Shown in pieces: positions 32,755 through 42,670 of a stretch of DNA of 64,000 nt. The notes under the pieces are model-generated. The model was given only the letters and a program-made list of their open reading frames with translations. It was not told the DNA's origin and did no database searches. The stretch covers positions 434,001-498,000 of the forward strand of contig NZ_JAQNDL010000001.1 in NCBI RefSeq assembly GCF_028368995.1, given 5' to 3'. The stretch's first letter is position 1; every line of letters starts with the position of its first letter. This stretch comes from Nannocystis bainbridge (GTDB lineage: Bacteria; Myxococcota_A; Polyangia; Nannocystales; Nannocystaceae). A program made the position numbers and the translations under genes.

Positions 32755-33601
32755 ATGTCGCCCTTGCCACGACCTCCGTCGCCGCCTGACCGGGCGAAGG
32801 CCCCATGGCTCGCCTTCGGCATGCTCCGCGAGGGCGCGCGCACCATCAGCGAGACCGAGATCCAGGGCGCCCTGCGCTTCAGCCTCGACAGGCCGCGGCT
32901 GGACACCGCCTTCAACAAGATCGACCTCGAGCTCAATTCCCGCGACCTGCCGCCCTCGGGCGAGGTCGACGGCGACGACTCGGTCCAGTTGTCATCGGTC
33001 CAGCAGATGTTCGGCCGCCTCGAGGTCCAATGGCTCGCCGAATTCCTCGACGTCCTCGCGGTCCATTACGGCAGCGGCCTGCGCCTGCTCGACATCGGCG
33101 GCGACCCCGAAGGCGCGCGCCTCGCCATCAATCAATGGGTCGCGGGCGAGACCCATGAAAAGATCCTCGAGCTCCTGCCGCCGATGTCGATCTACCCCAC
33201 GGTCACCGGCGTCCTGATCAACGCGATGTACCTCAAGGCGCCGTGGAAGTTCGCGTTCGACGAGGTCCAGGAGGGCGTGCCGTTCACCCGCGCCGACGGC
33301 GTCGCGGTCGACGTGGCGATGATGCGCGTCGCCACCGAGGACGCCTGGTACCACAAGGGCGCCGGCTTCGAGGCCCTCGAGCTGCCCCTGCGCGGCGAAT
33401 CGCTGTCGATGGCCTTCATCCTCCCCGACGCCGGCACCTTCGACGCCTACGTCGAAGCCCTCGACGGTCGAGGACTCCGACGGCGGCGTCTGGCCCGAGG
33501 CGACCTTCACCGCCGACCGGCCGTTCCTGTTCGCCGTCCGCGACCGCAAGACCGACAGCCTGCTGTTCTTCGGCCGCGTGCTCGACCCGACCGCGCTCTG
33601 A
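32755..33601 (+). pseudogene. Serpin remnant with internal deletion and frameshift
   Basis: The frame from about 32800 to 33465 encodes a clear serpin: GARTISETEIQGALRF, FLDVLAVHYG, AINQWVAGETHEKI, INAMYLKAPWKFAFD and LSMAFILPD. After AYVEALDG the frame should lead to roughly 100 more residues including the reactive loop. Instead a different frame resumes within about 20 codons with the serpin C-terminus, ATFTADRPFLF...LLFFGRVLDPTAL, ending at 33601. The N-terminal helix A region and the reactive centre loop are missing. The gene therefore looks broken and could not trap a protease. Bacterial serpins inhibit serine or cysteine proteases. The first ATG overlaps or nearly abuts the divergent kinase start. 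Confidence 0.8.
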
Positions 33602-33944
33602 GCCTCGCGGCCCGCCAGCGGGGGCGCGTCGCGGTCACGGCGATGCGTCCCTCGCTCGCGTCCGCGCGGCCGACGACGCGTGGATGAATCGATCGTTCTT
33701 GCTGCCGGAATTATCGTCGCCCCGCGCCTGCAGGCCAGCGCCCACCTCACCCACGGCCGCGGAACGTGGGGCATTTCCCGCCTCGGCACGTGAGGATCCC
33801 GGTTCGCTTGCCAGCGCGATGCCCGCGAACGCATGCCGCCACGCGGGACGTCCGCTCACTGTCGAGGACGTGCAGCGTGACGAAGAACCGGGGTTGCTCG
33901 CGTTGCCGAACGCATCATACAGCGAGTACCACCCGCTTGGTCGT
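33602..33944. other. Intergenic region upstream of the KaiC-like gene
   Basis: 343 bases between the serpin remnant and the KaiC-like gene. The frame of the downstream gene is open through it, but codon pattern and domain content stop at ATG 33945. No repeat or gene was recognised. Confidence 0.4.
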
Positions 33945-35459
33945 ATGAGCCGAACCGTCCCCACAGCCTTCTCGCAGCCGCGCGCGCCGACCGGGATCTC
34001 CGGCCTCGACGACATCCTCGGCGGGGGTCTCCCGCGGGATCACCTGTACCTCTTCGAGGGGGCGCCGGGCTCGGGAAAGACCACTTTCGGCCTGCAGTTC
34101 CTGCTCGAAGGCCGGGACCGCGGCGAGGTCGGGCTCTACATCACCCTGTCCGAGACACGCAGCGAGCTCGAGATCGTCGCCGCCTCGCATGGCTGGTCGC
34201 TCGACGGCATCCGCGTGTTCGAGCTGCTCTCGCCCGACCATCTGAGCCCCGACGCGGCGCAGACGATCCTCCACCCGTCCGAGGTCGAGCTCGGGGAGAC
34301 CGTCGACGGCGTGCTCCGGGCGATCGAGCGGGAGCAGCCGACGCGGGTCGTGTTCGACAGCCTGTCCGAGATGCGGATGCTGGCCCAAGATCCGCTGCGC
34401 TATCGCCGGCAGATCCTCGCGCTCAAGCACATCTTCGCCCGCAAGCAGTGCACCGTCATCATGCTCGACGACCGGACCAGCGCGCAGCAGGACTTGCAGC
34501 TGCACAGCATCGCCCACGGCGTCCTCGGCCTCGAGCAGCACACCCACCAGTACGGGCCCGAGCGCCGCTGCCTGCGGGTGAGCAAGCTGCGGGGCCTCAA
34601 GTATCGCGGCGGCGATCACGACTACGAGATCCGCACCGGCGGCATCGAGGTCTACCCGCGGCTCGTGGCCTCGGAGCACCGCGCCGGCGTCGAGCACACC
34701 ATGGTCTCGAGCGGCAACCGGGGTCTCGACAGCCTCCTCGGCGGCGGCCTCAGCCGCGGGACGAGCGTCCTGTTCAGCGGGCCGGCCGGCGCCGGCAAGA
34801 CCACCACCGCGCTCGCCTGCGTCCAGGCGGCCCTCGAGCGCGGCGAGCGGTGCGCCTTCTATCTCTTCGACGAGAGCCTGTCGATCATGCTGAAGCGGGC
34901 GACGGCGCTGGGCATCGAAGTCGGCAAGTACATCGAGTCCGGGACGCTCGAGCTGGTCCAGCTCGACCCGGCGGAGATGTCGGCCGGGGAGTTCGCCCAC
35001 CGGGTGCGCGAGGCCGTCGAGGCCGGCGCGCAGACGGTGGTCATCGACAGCCTCAACGCTTACTTGCACGCCATGCCGGGCAGCCGCTTCCTGGTGTTGC
35101 AGATGCACGAGCTGCTCGCCTACCTCAACCAGAAGGGGGTCATCACGCTCCTCATCCTGGGCCAGCACGGCGTGCTCGGCGAGGGCCGCACGGACGTCGA
35201 CCTCAGTTATCTCAGCGATTCGATGCTGCTGTTCCGCTACTTCGAGGCGCGCGGGCGGCTGCTCAAGGCGATGTCTGTCACCAAGAGCCGCACCAACCCC
35301 CACGAGTCGACGATCCGCGAGTTCCGGCTGACGGCCCGCGGCATCGAGATCGGCGACATCTTGCTCGACTTCCAGGGCGTGCTCGGCGGCGTCCCCCACT
35401 ACGACGGCGTGCGTCCGCTGCTGGCCGACCGCGACGGCAAGGGCGCGGCCAAGGGTTGA
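33945..35459 (+). CDS. KaiC-like two-domain RecA ATPase
   Basis: A 504-residue protein, close to the 519 of cyanobacterial KaiC. Two RecA-like domains each carry a P-loop, GAPGSGKTT (39-47) and GPAGAGKTT (Lys285), with Walker B strands VVFDSLSE and VVIDSLNA. The start of each domain has the KaiC signature GLDxxLGGGL. In the second domain, by-eye alignment of DLSYLSDSMLLFRY to the cyanobacterial phosphorylation strip keeps the Ser431 position but replaces Thr432 by Tyr. No KaiA or KaiB gene is in the window. It overlaps or abuts the next gene, a hybrid histidine kinase, so the two probably work together, with the ATPase as a timer or signal-state sensor. Confidence 0.9.
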   Translation: MSRTVPTAFSQPRAPTGISGLDDILGGGLPRDHLYLFEGAPGSGKTTFGLQFLLEGRDRGEVGLYITLSETRSELEIVAASHGWSLDGIRVFELLSPDHLSPDAAQTILHPSEVELGETVDGVLRAIEREQPTRVVFDSLSEMRMLAQDPLRYRRQILALKHIFARKQCTVIMLDDRTSAQQDLQLHSIAHGVLGLEQHTHQYGPERRCLRVSKLRGLKYRGGDHDYEIRTGGIEVYPRLVASEHRAGVEHTMVSSGNRGLDSLLGGGLSRGTSVLFSGPAGAGKTTTALACVQAALERGERCAFYLFDESLSIMLKRATALGIEVGKYIESGTLELVQLDPAEMSAGEFAHRVREAVEAGAQTVVIDSLNAYLHAMPGSRFLVLQMHELLAYLNQKGVITLLILGQHGVLGEGRTDVDLSYLSDSMLLFRYFEARGRLLKAMSVTKSRTNPHESTIREFRLTARGIEIGDILLDFQGVLGGVPHYDGVRPLLADRDGKGAAKG

Positions 35460-35464
35460 GCGGG

Positions 35465-37132
<1,668 letters not shown>

Positions 37133-37175
37133 ACGCCGCGGCGTGAGGCGCCGGCGCTCGCGCGATTGTCCGAGA

Positions 37176-37390
37176 CGCGACTCCGAGGCACGGACCGGCG
37201 CGCGCGACCGTCAATGCCGCGACTCCACGGCACGGACCGGCGCGCGCGACCATCAATGCCGCGACTCCGCAACACAAACAATCGCGCGCGCGGCCGTCAA
37301 TGCCGCGACTCCGCGGCCCGGACAGTCGCGCGCGCCACTGTCAGTGCCGCGACTCCGCGGCGGTGACCGGCGCGCGCGGCCGCGTCGACC
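37176..37390. repeat. Tandem repeat, 42-44 base unit, about five copies
   Basis: Copies at 37176-37217 and 37218-37259 (42 bases, two differences), then 37260-37303 and 37304-37347 (44 bases, more diverged), and a partial fifth copy from 37348. Each unit begins CGCGACTCC and ends with (A/G)TGC after a CG-alternating stretch CGCGCGCG. It fills the gap between a histidine kinase gene (+) and a hypothetical gene (-), and the latter's stop codon lies inside it. The alternating CG tracts could adopt unusual DNA structure. Confidence 0.85.
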
Positions 37391-37970
37391 GGCGCGTGTA
37401 CTCGGCGATGTGCTCGATGCCCGCCACCGCGGCCCGGAACGCTCGCGCCAGCGGCCGGTGCGTCGCCGCCTCGAGCGCCCGCTCCGGATGCGCCGCGAAC
37501 CACTCGAGCGCGTGCTCGGCCTCGACCACCAGCGCCTGCCGCCGCTCGAGCCAGGCGACGCACCAGTCGGCGAGTTCGACCGCGCCGTCGCGGCGGGCCA
37601 CCTGCTCGAACAGCGTCACCAGATCGATCCCGTGGCGCACGCCCAGCAGCGTGCCGCGATACGAGCGCTCGAGGCTGAGGAACAGGTCCGCGACCTGATT
37701 GCGGACCACCGAGAACGCCGAGCCCACCGCGCGGCCGCCCGTGCTGACCGGCAGCTCGTGGCGCTCGATCAGCCCCGGCAGCTCCGCCAGCGCCGACTCG
37801 GCGTGCGCGGCGATCGCTCGGAAGATCCGCGCCGGCGGGACATCGCCCAGGCGCTCCGCTTCGATGATGGGGTGACGCTGCGCCGATTGCTCGGTCTGGA
37901 ACAGCTCACGCGAAAGATTGCCCAGCCAGGCGCGAACGTCCGTCGCCTGCTCCTCGGAAACCTGGTTCAT
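37341..37970 (-). CDS. Hypothetical helical protein
   Basis: A 209-residue protein starting at ATG 37970 (MNQVSEEQ). It is mostly charged amphipathic helices, with VRAWLGNLSRELF, FRAIAAHAESALAEL, QVADLFLSLERSYRGTLLG and LADWCVAWLERRQALVVEAEHALEWF. No signal peptide, membrane segment or catalytic motif is visible, and I do not recognise the family. The last residues and the stop codon are encoded within the tandem repeat, so repeat changes could alter the C-terminus. Confidence 0.6.
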   Translation of the reverse strand: MNQVSEEQATDVRAWLGNLSRELFQTEQSAQRHPIIEAERLGDVPPARIFRAIAAHAESALAELPGLIERHELPVSTGGRAVGSAFSVVRNQVADLFLSLERSYRGTLLGVRHGIDLVTLFEQVARRDGAVELADWCVAWLERRQALVVEAEHALEWFAAHPERALEAATHRPLARAFRAAVAGIEHIAEYTRRSTRPRAPVTAAESRH

Positions 37971-38201
37971 GCGCCGAACTGTGGCGGGTATGTACGGACT
38001 GGCAATCGCCCGCCCCGCCGACGACCCCCGTGGGGCCCGCGGCGGGGGAATTTGCCGTTCCATTCGCGGCTCGCCGCAGGTATGCGCCGATAGCGCTATC
38101 CCGATCCGAATCCATTGGGTTTCCAGCCGGGCTCGCTCGCCCCGCGGTCCTGTCCATGACCTGGCATTCTCTCGCGCAGTCATTGCCCACAGCGCCGGCG
38201 G

Positions 38202-39425
38202 TCAGCCGGCCCCGCTCGCCGTCGGCATCGTGAACGTGAAGCAGGTCGACTCCTCGTCCGAGTGCACGTCGAGCCGCCCCCCGTGCGACCGCGCGATCTC
38301 GGCGGCGATGTAGAGCCCGAGCCCGAGGCCCTCTCCCGGCCGCTTGCGGGCCCCGCGACGGAACGGCTGAAACAGCCGCACCTGCTCGTCGTCCGGGATC
38401 GCCGGCCCGCGATTGGTCACCGACAGCACGAACCTCGCCTCGTCGGCGAACGCCAGCACATCGACCGGTTGGTCGGGGGCCCCGTGGACCAGCGCGTTCT
38501 TCAGCAGGTTCGCCAGCAGCTGGGCCAGGCGCCGGCTGTCACACATCACCGGCACGGGCACCTCGATGCGGGCCTGGACCGACCGCTCGGCGTGCGCGCT
38601 CTGCAGCTCGGCGATGACCTGGTACAGCTCGGCTCGCAGCTGCCCGCTCGCGCGGCGCTCGACCGCCATCTCGCCGCCCATGCGCCCGCGGGTGAAGTCG
38701 AGGACATCGTCGATCCGCGCCGCGACCTGCCCGGCGCTGCGGCCGATCCGCTCGACCACCTGCATCGACTCCGGGGCCAGCGCCATCCGCCGCAGCAGCT
38801 CGGCGCCCGTCACGATCGACGCCAGCGGCGTGCGAACGTCGTGGCCGAGCACCGCGATGAATTGCTCGCGCAGCTCGGCGGTCTCGCGCTCGTGCTGCAC
38901 CGGCGTGCGGGCCCCGGCGTGCCGCTTCTCGCCGTCGATCTGCAGCGAGATGAGCTGGGCGAACATCGACATGGTTCGCAGGATCGCCGGATCCGACACC
39001 GTGCGGGGCAGCGGATCGATGGCGCACAGGCTGCCGAAATAGCTGCCGTCGGCCCGGTAGAGCGGGAACGACAGGTAGCTCTCGATGTTGTAAAGCTTCG
39101 GTGTCGGGTGATCGCAATATTCAGGGTCGAGGGAGGCGTGATTGATGACCACCGGCGCCTGCTGGGTCCGTACCTTGCGACACAGCGTCGTCGTCACGTC
39201 GAGCGGGTCGCCGGGCTTGATGCCGACTTTGATGCGATCGAGCACCGCGCAGGCGGCCCACGAGTCCTCGGTCACGCGCGCGACGCAGACGAAGCGCATC
39301 CCCGTGACGTCGGCGATGACGCGCAAGATCGGCGCCACCATGGGGATGGCCGCCACGGCGGCGATATCCGCCGCCAGCGTGGCGTCCATGCTGTCGCTAC
39401 GAGGGGACTCGAATGGAGCGTTCAC
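38202..39425 (-). CDS. GAF-domain sensor histidine kinase
   Basis: Up to 407 residues from a GTG at 39425; an in-frame ATG at 39389 is an equally good start. Residues about 35-185 form a GAF domain (MRFVCVARVTED, VINHASLDPEYCDHP, SYLSFPLYRADGSYFGSLCAIDP). HisKA follows with FIAVLGHDVRTPLAS, then HATPase motifs LLANLLKNALVHGA, VTNRGPAIP and GEGLGLGLYIA. No membrane segments, so cytoplasmic. GAF domains of this type often bind tetrapyrroles or small molecules; the ligand is unknown. No response regulator is adjacent on the same strand. Confidence 0.9.
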   Translation of the reverse strand: MNAPFESPRSDSMDATLAADIAAVAAIPMVAPILRVIADVTGMRFVCVARVTEDSWAACAVLDRIKVGIKPGDPLDVTTTLCRKVRTQQAPVVINHASLDPEYCDHPTPKLYNIESYLSFPLYRADGSYFGSLCAIDPLPRTVSDPAILRTMSMFAQLISLQIDGEKRHAGARTPVQHERETAELREQFIAVLGHDVRTPLASIVTGAELLRRMALAPESMQVVERIGRSAGQVAARIDDVLDFTRGRMGGEMAVERRASGQLRAELYQVIAELQSAHAERSVQARIEVPVPVMCDSRRLAQLLANLLKNALVHGAPDQPVDVLAFADEARFVLSVTNRGPAIPDDEQVRLFQPFRRGARKRPGEGLGLGLYIAAEIARSHGGRLDVHSDEESTCFTFTMPTASGAG

Positions 39426-39725
39426 CAGTCGAGAACACTAACAGAGGCCGCGCAAGCCCGCGCTGCGGCGCCTCGGCCGCACCAGCGCACAGCCCGCCGT
39501 ACGCGCCCCGGGAGCCCGCGCCGGTCCATCGACGAACATCGTTTCGACCGGCGTCGACGCTGTCATCGTCCCGCCGACAGCCATCATTCTCGCGCACACC
39601 CGGGTCGAGCCCGCGGCGACGTGATCTCGAGCGCAGCCGATCGCGTCGGTCCCCGGACCGCGGTGACTGCCACCCGCTCCGCGCCCCCCTGCGGCGACCC
39701 CGAGTCAGTCACTGGCGCAATGACT
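39426..39725. other. Intergenic region, nothing recognised
   Basis: 300 bases between the GAF kinase start (-) and the MFS exporter stop (-). No gene, repeat element or hairpin with a U-tract was recognised. Confidence 0.4.
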
Positions 39726-41177
39726 TCACCGCGCGGGAGCCTTGCGGATCGCCAGGCTCAGCGGCACTGCCACCAGCGCCACGATCGTCGCCACCAGGTA
39801 CACATCGTTGATGCCGGCCACCAGCGACAGCTCGGCGATCCTCCCGGGCTCCGTCACCCCTTGCCCCGCCAGCGACTCGGCCGCCCGGGCCGAGAACAGC
39901 GCCAGCAGCGACGTGAAGATGGCGATCGAGAACGCCCCGAACACGTTGCGCAGCCAGTTGCTGATCGACGACGCGTGGCCGCTGAGCTCGCGCGGGATCT
40001 CCTCCATCCCCGCGTTGCTGGCCGGCATCATCGCCAGCGAGATGCCCACGTTGCGCACCAGCATCCACAGCAGCACGTAGGTCTGCGACACCTCGGGCGT
40101 CAGGCGGCTCAGGGCGAACGTGCCGCCCGCGATCATCAGCACCCCGGCCGTCATCAGCGCGCGCGGACCGATCCGGCCGTACACGCGCCCGACCACCGGC
40201 ATCAGCAGCGCCATCGCCAGCGACGCCGGCAGCAGGATCAGCCCGGTCGCCAGCGGCGTCACCCCCTGCACCGTCTGCAGGAACACCGGCACCAGGAACG
40301 CGCCCGAGTACAGGCTGATCGTGATGATGGACGCCACGATCAGCGTCACCAGATAGCGGCGATTCGTCAGCACCCGCAGGTCGAGCAGCGGGTGGCGCGT
40401 GCGCAGCTCGCGGACCACGAACCCCACCAGCGACAGCGTCCCGAGCAGCAGCAGCCCCACGGTGCTGCCATTCGTCCAGCCCCACTCGCGCCCCTGGCTC
40501 AGCGCGATCAGCAGCGCCAGCGTGCCCGTGATCACCGTGACGAGCCCCGGCAGGTCGAACGCCTGCGGCGCCTGCAGGCGGTAGTACGGGATGGTCCGGT
40601 TGGCCAGCGCCACCGCGAGCACGCCGAGCGGCACATTGATGAAGAACAGCCAGCGCCAGTCGGCCAGCGTGATCAGCCAGCCGGCGAACGTCGGCCCGAA
40701 CGCCGGCGCCAGGCTGGCCGAAAGGCTCCACAGGCTGGCCGCCAGCGCCTGCCGTTCGCGCGGCAAAAGCTGGTAGATGAGCGTCATCGTCACCGGCATG
40801 ATGGCGCCGCAGAACGCCCCCTGGACGAAGCGAAACGCCACCAGCGAGCGCGTGTCCCAGGCCATCCCGCACAGCACCGAAGTCAGCGTGAAGCCGACCA
40901 GGCTCGCCACGTACAGCCGCTTGAAGCTGAAGCGCCCGCCGAGGTAGCCGGTCAGCGGCGCGCTGGTCCCCATCGCCAGCATGAAGCCGGTCAGCGTCCA
41001 CTGCAGCAGCGACAGCTCGGCGCCGAAGTAGCGCTGCAGCTCGGGGATGGCGATCGTGATCGTGCTCGAGCTGAGCACCGACATGAACGACCCGACGAAC
41101 AGGGCGAACATGAACGGCCAGAAGCGGGTCACGCGCGGCTCTTCGGGCGGCGGCTGCATCGGGCGGGCCGTCCCCAT
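39726..41177 (-). CDS. MFS drug:H+ antiporter, DHA2 (EmrB/QacA) family
   Basis: A 483-residue membrane protein with about 14 hydrophobic segments. Family motifs include the first-helix SSSTITIAIPELQRYF, FMLAMGTSAPLTGYLGGRFSFKR (loop motif A), the helix 4 FRFVQGAFCGAIMPV, and motif C ASLAPAFGPTFAGWL. These match EmrB/QacA-type proton-driven exporters of lipophilic compounds. No EmrA-like membrane fusion gene is adjacent. A TetR regulator gene lies about 0.9 kb upstream on the same strand, but a lipoprotein gene intervenes and the TetR operator faces the P450 gene. The substrate is unknown. Confidence 0.9.
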   Translation of the reverse strand: MGTARPMQPPPEEPRVTRFWPFMFALFVGSFMSVLSSSTITIAIPELQRYFGAELSLLQWTLTGFMLAMGTSAPLTGYLGGRFSFKRLYVASLVGFTLTSVLCGMAWDTRSLVAFRFVQGAFCGAIMPVTMTLIYQLLPRERQALAASLWSLSASLAPAFGPTFAGWLITLADWRWLFFINVPLGVLAVALANRTIPYYRLQAPQAFDLPGLVTVITGTLALLIALSQGREWGWTNGSTVGLLLLGTLSLVGFVVRELRTRHPLLDLRVLTNRRYLVTLIVASIITISLYSGAFLVPVFLQTVQGVTPLATGLILLPASLAMALLMPVVGRVYGRIGPRALMTAGVLMIAGGTFALSRLTPEVSQTYVLLWMLVRNVGISLAMMPASNAGMEEIPRELSGHASSISNWLRNVFGAFSIAIFTSLLALFSARAAESLAGQGVTEPGRIAELSLVAGINDVYLVATIVALVAVPLSLAIRKAPAR

Positions 41178-41347
41178 ACCAGCACAGCCGCCCCGCCGTC
41201 ACGCGCCCGCGTCGTGCGTCACGCGCACGCGCAGTCACGCCCGCGGGCCTCGTCCGCGTGAGGCCCGCCGCACGCCTCACGGTCGCGCAGCCCGAGAGGC
41301 CGCACGCTGCGCTCGCGCCCGCTCGTGCGGACCGGCCGCGGCTCACC

Positions 41348-42022
41348 TCAGAACTGGCACAGCGTCTCGGCTTCGTCGGACATGTCCGCGCAATCCGCCT
41401 CGCCGTCGCAGATGAACGTCCCCGGCACGACATCGCCGGATTCGCAGGTGAAGGGCGGCGAGTCCTCGCATTGCCCCTCGATCGCTACCGTGGCGGCCGG
41501 GAACTGCTTGCCGCAGGCACTGTACGCGCCGGAGAACGCGCCGGAGCAGTCCCACTCGGGCTGGGTGTCGTATTGCTCGCACGTGACGGGCGCCATGCAC
41601 TCGTGATAGGCGAGCTCGGCGGCCGTCCGGCAATCCACGTACGCCGCGTGCATCGGCTCCGCCGCCTCGAGCTCGCACAGGCAGGCGACATACCCGTCAC
41701 TGTCGGGGTCGCGCCCTTCCTCGCAGGTCGCCACGTCGGGGTCGAACCCGAACTCGACGGCGCACGGACAGTATTGCTCGACGCCAGCGCGCGCGGCCGC
41801 AGCGTAGCGATCACAGGCCCGCGCCATCGCCCCGCCGGTGGTGCTCGTGGAGCCGTCGGTGGTCGGCGCGTCGGCGGTGGTGCCGTCGCTGCCGCCCGCG
41901 CTCGTCGTCGTCGTCGAATCGCCCGGGCCCTCCGTGGTGGGCTCCTGCTTCGTCGAACCGGGACAGGCCGCGACGCCCAGGCATGTCGCCACAGCGCAAA
42001 TCAATCCATACGACCGGGTCAT
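41348..42022 (-). CDS. Lipoprotein with C-terminal LDLa-like domain
   Basis: A 224-residue protein starting at ATG 42022. The signal peptide ends GVAAC (Cys near 20). A Thr/Ser/Gly linker runs to about residue 65. The central part is Cys-rich (YCPCAVEFGFDPDVATC, CLCELEAAEP, CRTAAELAYHEC, CEQYDTQPEWDC). The last 35 residues match an LDL-receptor class A module: FTCESGDVVPGTFICDGEADC then DMSDE, the calcium-binding acidic box, and a final LC. LDLa modules in bacteria are uncommon outside myxobacteria-like genomes. It is probably a surface ligand-binding protein. Confidence 0.8.
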   Translation of the reverse strand: MTRSYGLICAVATCLGVAACPGSTKQEPTTEGPGDSTTTTSAGGSDGTTADAPTTDGSTSTTGGAMARACDRYAAAARAGVEQYCPCAVEFGFDPDVATCEEGRDPDSDGYVACLCELEAAEPMHAAYVDCRTAAELAYHECMAPVTCEQYDTQPEWDCSGAFSGAYSACGKQFPAATVAIEGQCEDSPPFTCESGDVVPGTFICDGEADCADMSDEAETLCQF

Positions 42023-42059
42023 GGCGCCATCGTAGCTCGAGGCTCGCGGCCCCGGCACG

Positions 42060-42623
42060 CTAGCGCTCCGCGACGGTCGGCGTGATGACCAGCCGATCGA
42101 GGCTCCCCGCGATCGTCTCGATCGGCAGCGGCTCCGGCTGGCGCAACCACCAGCCGATGATCTCGATCGTCGCCGAGGTCGCGAACGTGACCCGCAGATC
42201 GATCGGGCTGTCGCCCGTCGCCGGCGCCCCGAAATCCGCCGCCAGGGCGCGCGCCTGGCCCACGAACTGCTCGCGCAGCCGCGGCGCCGCCCCGCCCGTC
42301 AGCAGCGCCCGCCACAGCGCCCGCCGCCGCGACACGAACTCGAACAGCGCGACGCAGGCGCGGCCCGTGTTCTCGGCCGAAAACAGCGGCATCGCGGCCC
42401 CCAGCAGCCCGGCGATCTCGTCGGCCGCGAGGTCGTCGAGCAGCGCCTCCTTGTCCGGGTAGTGGCGGAAGAAGGTCGCGTAGCCGACCCCCGCCTCGGC
42501 CGCCAGCGCGCGCACCGTGATGGCCTCGAACGGCTCGCGTTCGAGCAGCGCGAGCATCGCGCGCAGCAGCTTGGCGCGGGTGCGCACCTGCCGGGCATCG
42601 GTTGCTGAGGCGTCGGAGACCAT
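42060..42623 (-). CDS. TetR family transcriptional regulator
   Basis: A 187-residue protein. The N-terminal DNA-binding domain (about 15-62) has the typical TetR helices, ITVRALAAEAGVGYATFFRHYPDKEALL. The C-terminal ligand domain is unlike any I recognise (WRALLTGGAAPRLRE, TIEIIGWWLRQPEPLP). The gene starts one base after the inverted repeat shared with the divergent P450 gene, so it most likely represses both itself and the P450 and is released by a small ligand, possibly the P450 substrate. Confidence 0.9.
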   Translation of the reverse strand: MVSDASATDARQVRTRAKLLRAMLALLEREPFEAITVRALAAEAGVGYATFFRHYPDKEALLDDLAADEIAGLLGAAMPLFSAENTGRACVALFEFVSRRRALWRALLTGGAAPRLREQFVGQARALAADFGAPATGDSPIDLRVTFATSATIEIIGWWLRQPEPLPIETIAGSLDRLVITPTVAER

Positions 42624-42646
42624 TTATGATACAGTGTGTCTCATAA
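42624..42646. promoter_or_regulatory. TetR operator in the TetR/P450 divergent promoter
   Basis: TTATGATACA-GTG-TGTCTCATAA is a 23-base inverted repeat with one mismatched pair in the 10-base arms. It abuts the TetR start codon and lies 24 bases before the P450 ATG. Its AT content is far above the surrounding sequence. Size and position fit a TetR-family dimer site that would block both promoters. Confidence 0.8.
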
Positions 42647-42670
42647 CCCGAGACGGGGAGCTGGCTGGCG

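Noticed and set aside
37141..37366. Repeat-shaped array considered as a CRISPR.
   Set aside because: The 42-44 base units are contiguous with no unique spacers between conserved repeats, and no cas genes are present. It is a tandem repeat.
41377..41388. Perfect CGGACATGTCCG palindrome in the LDLa lipoprotein gene.
   Set aside because: It encodes the DMSDE acidic box that LDLa domains conserve, so chance codon choice is a sufficient explanation.
39726..42623. TetR gene as the regulator of the MFS exporter.
   Set aside because: A lipoprotein gene lies between them, and the clear operator faces the P450 gene. Control of the exporter is possible only by long read-through or another site, which I cannot see.
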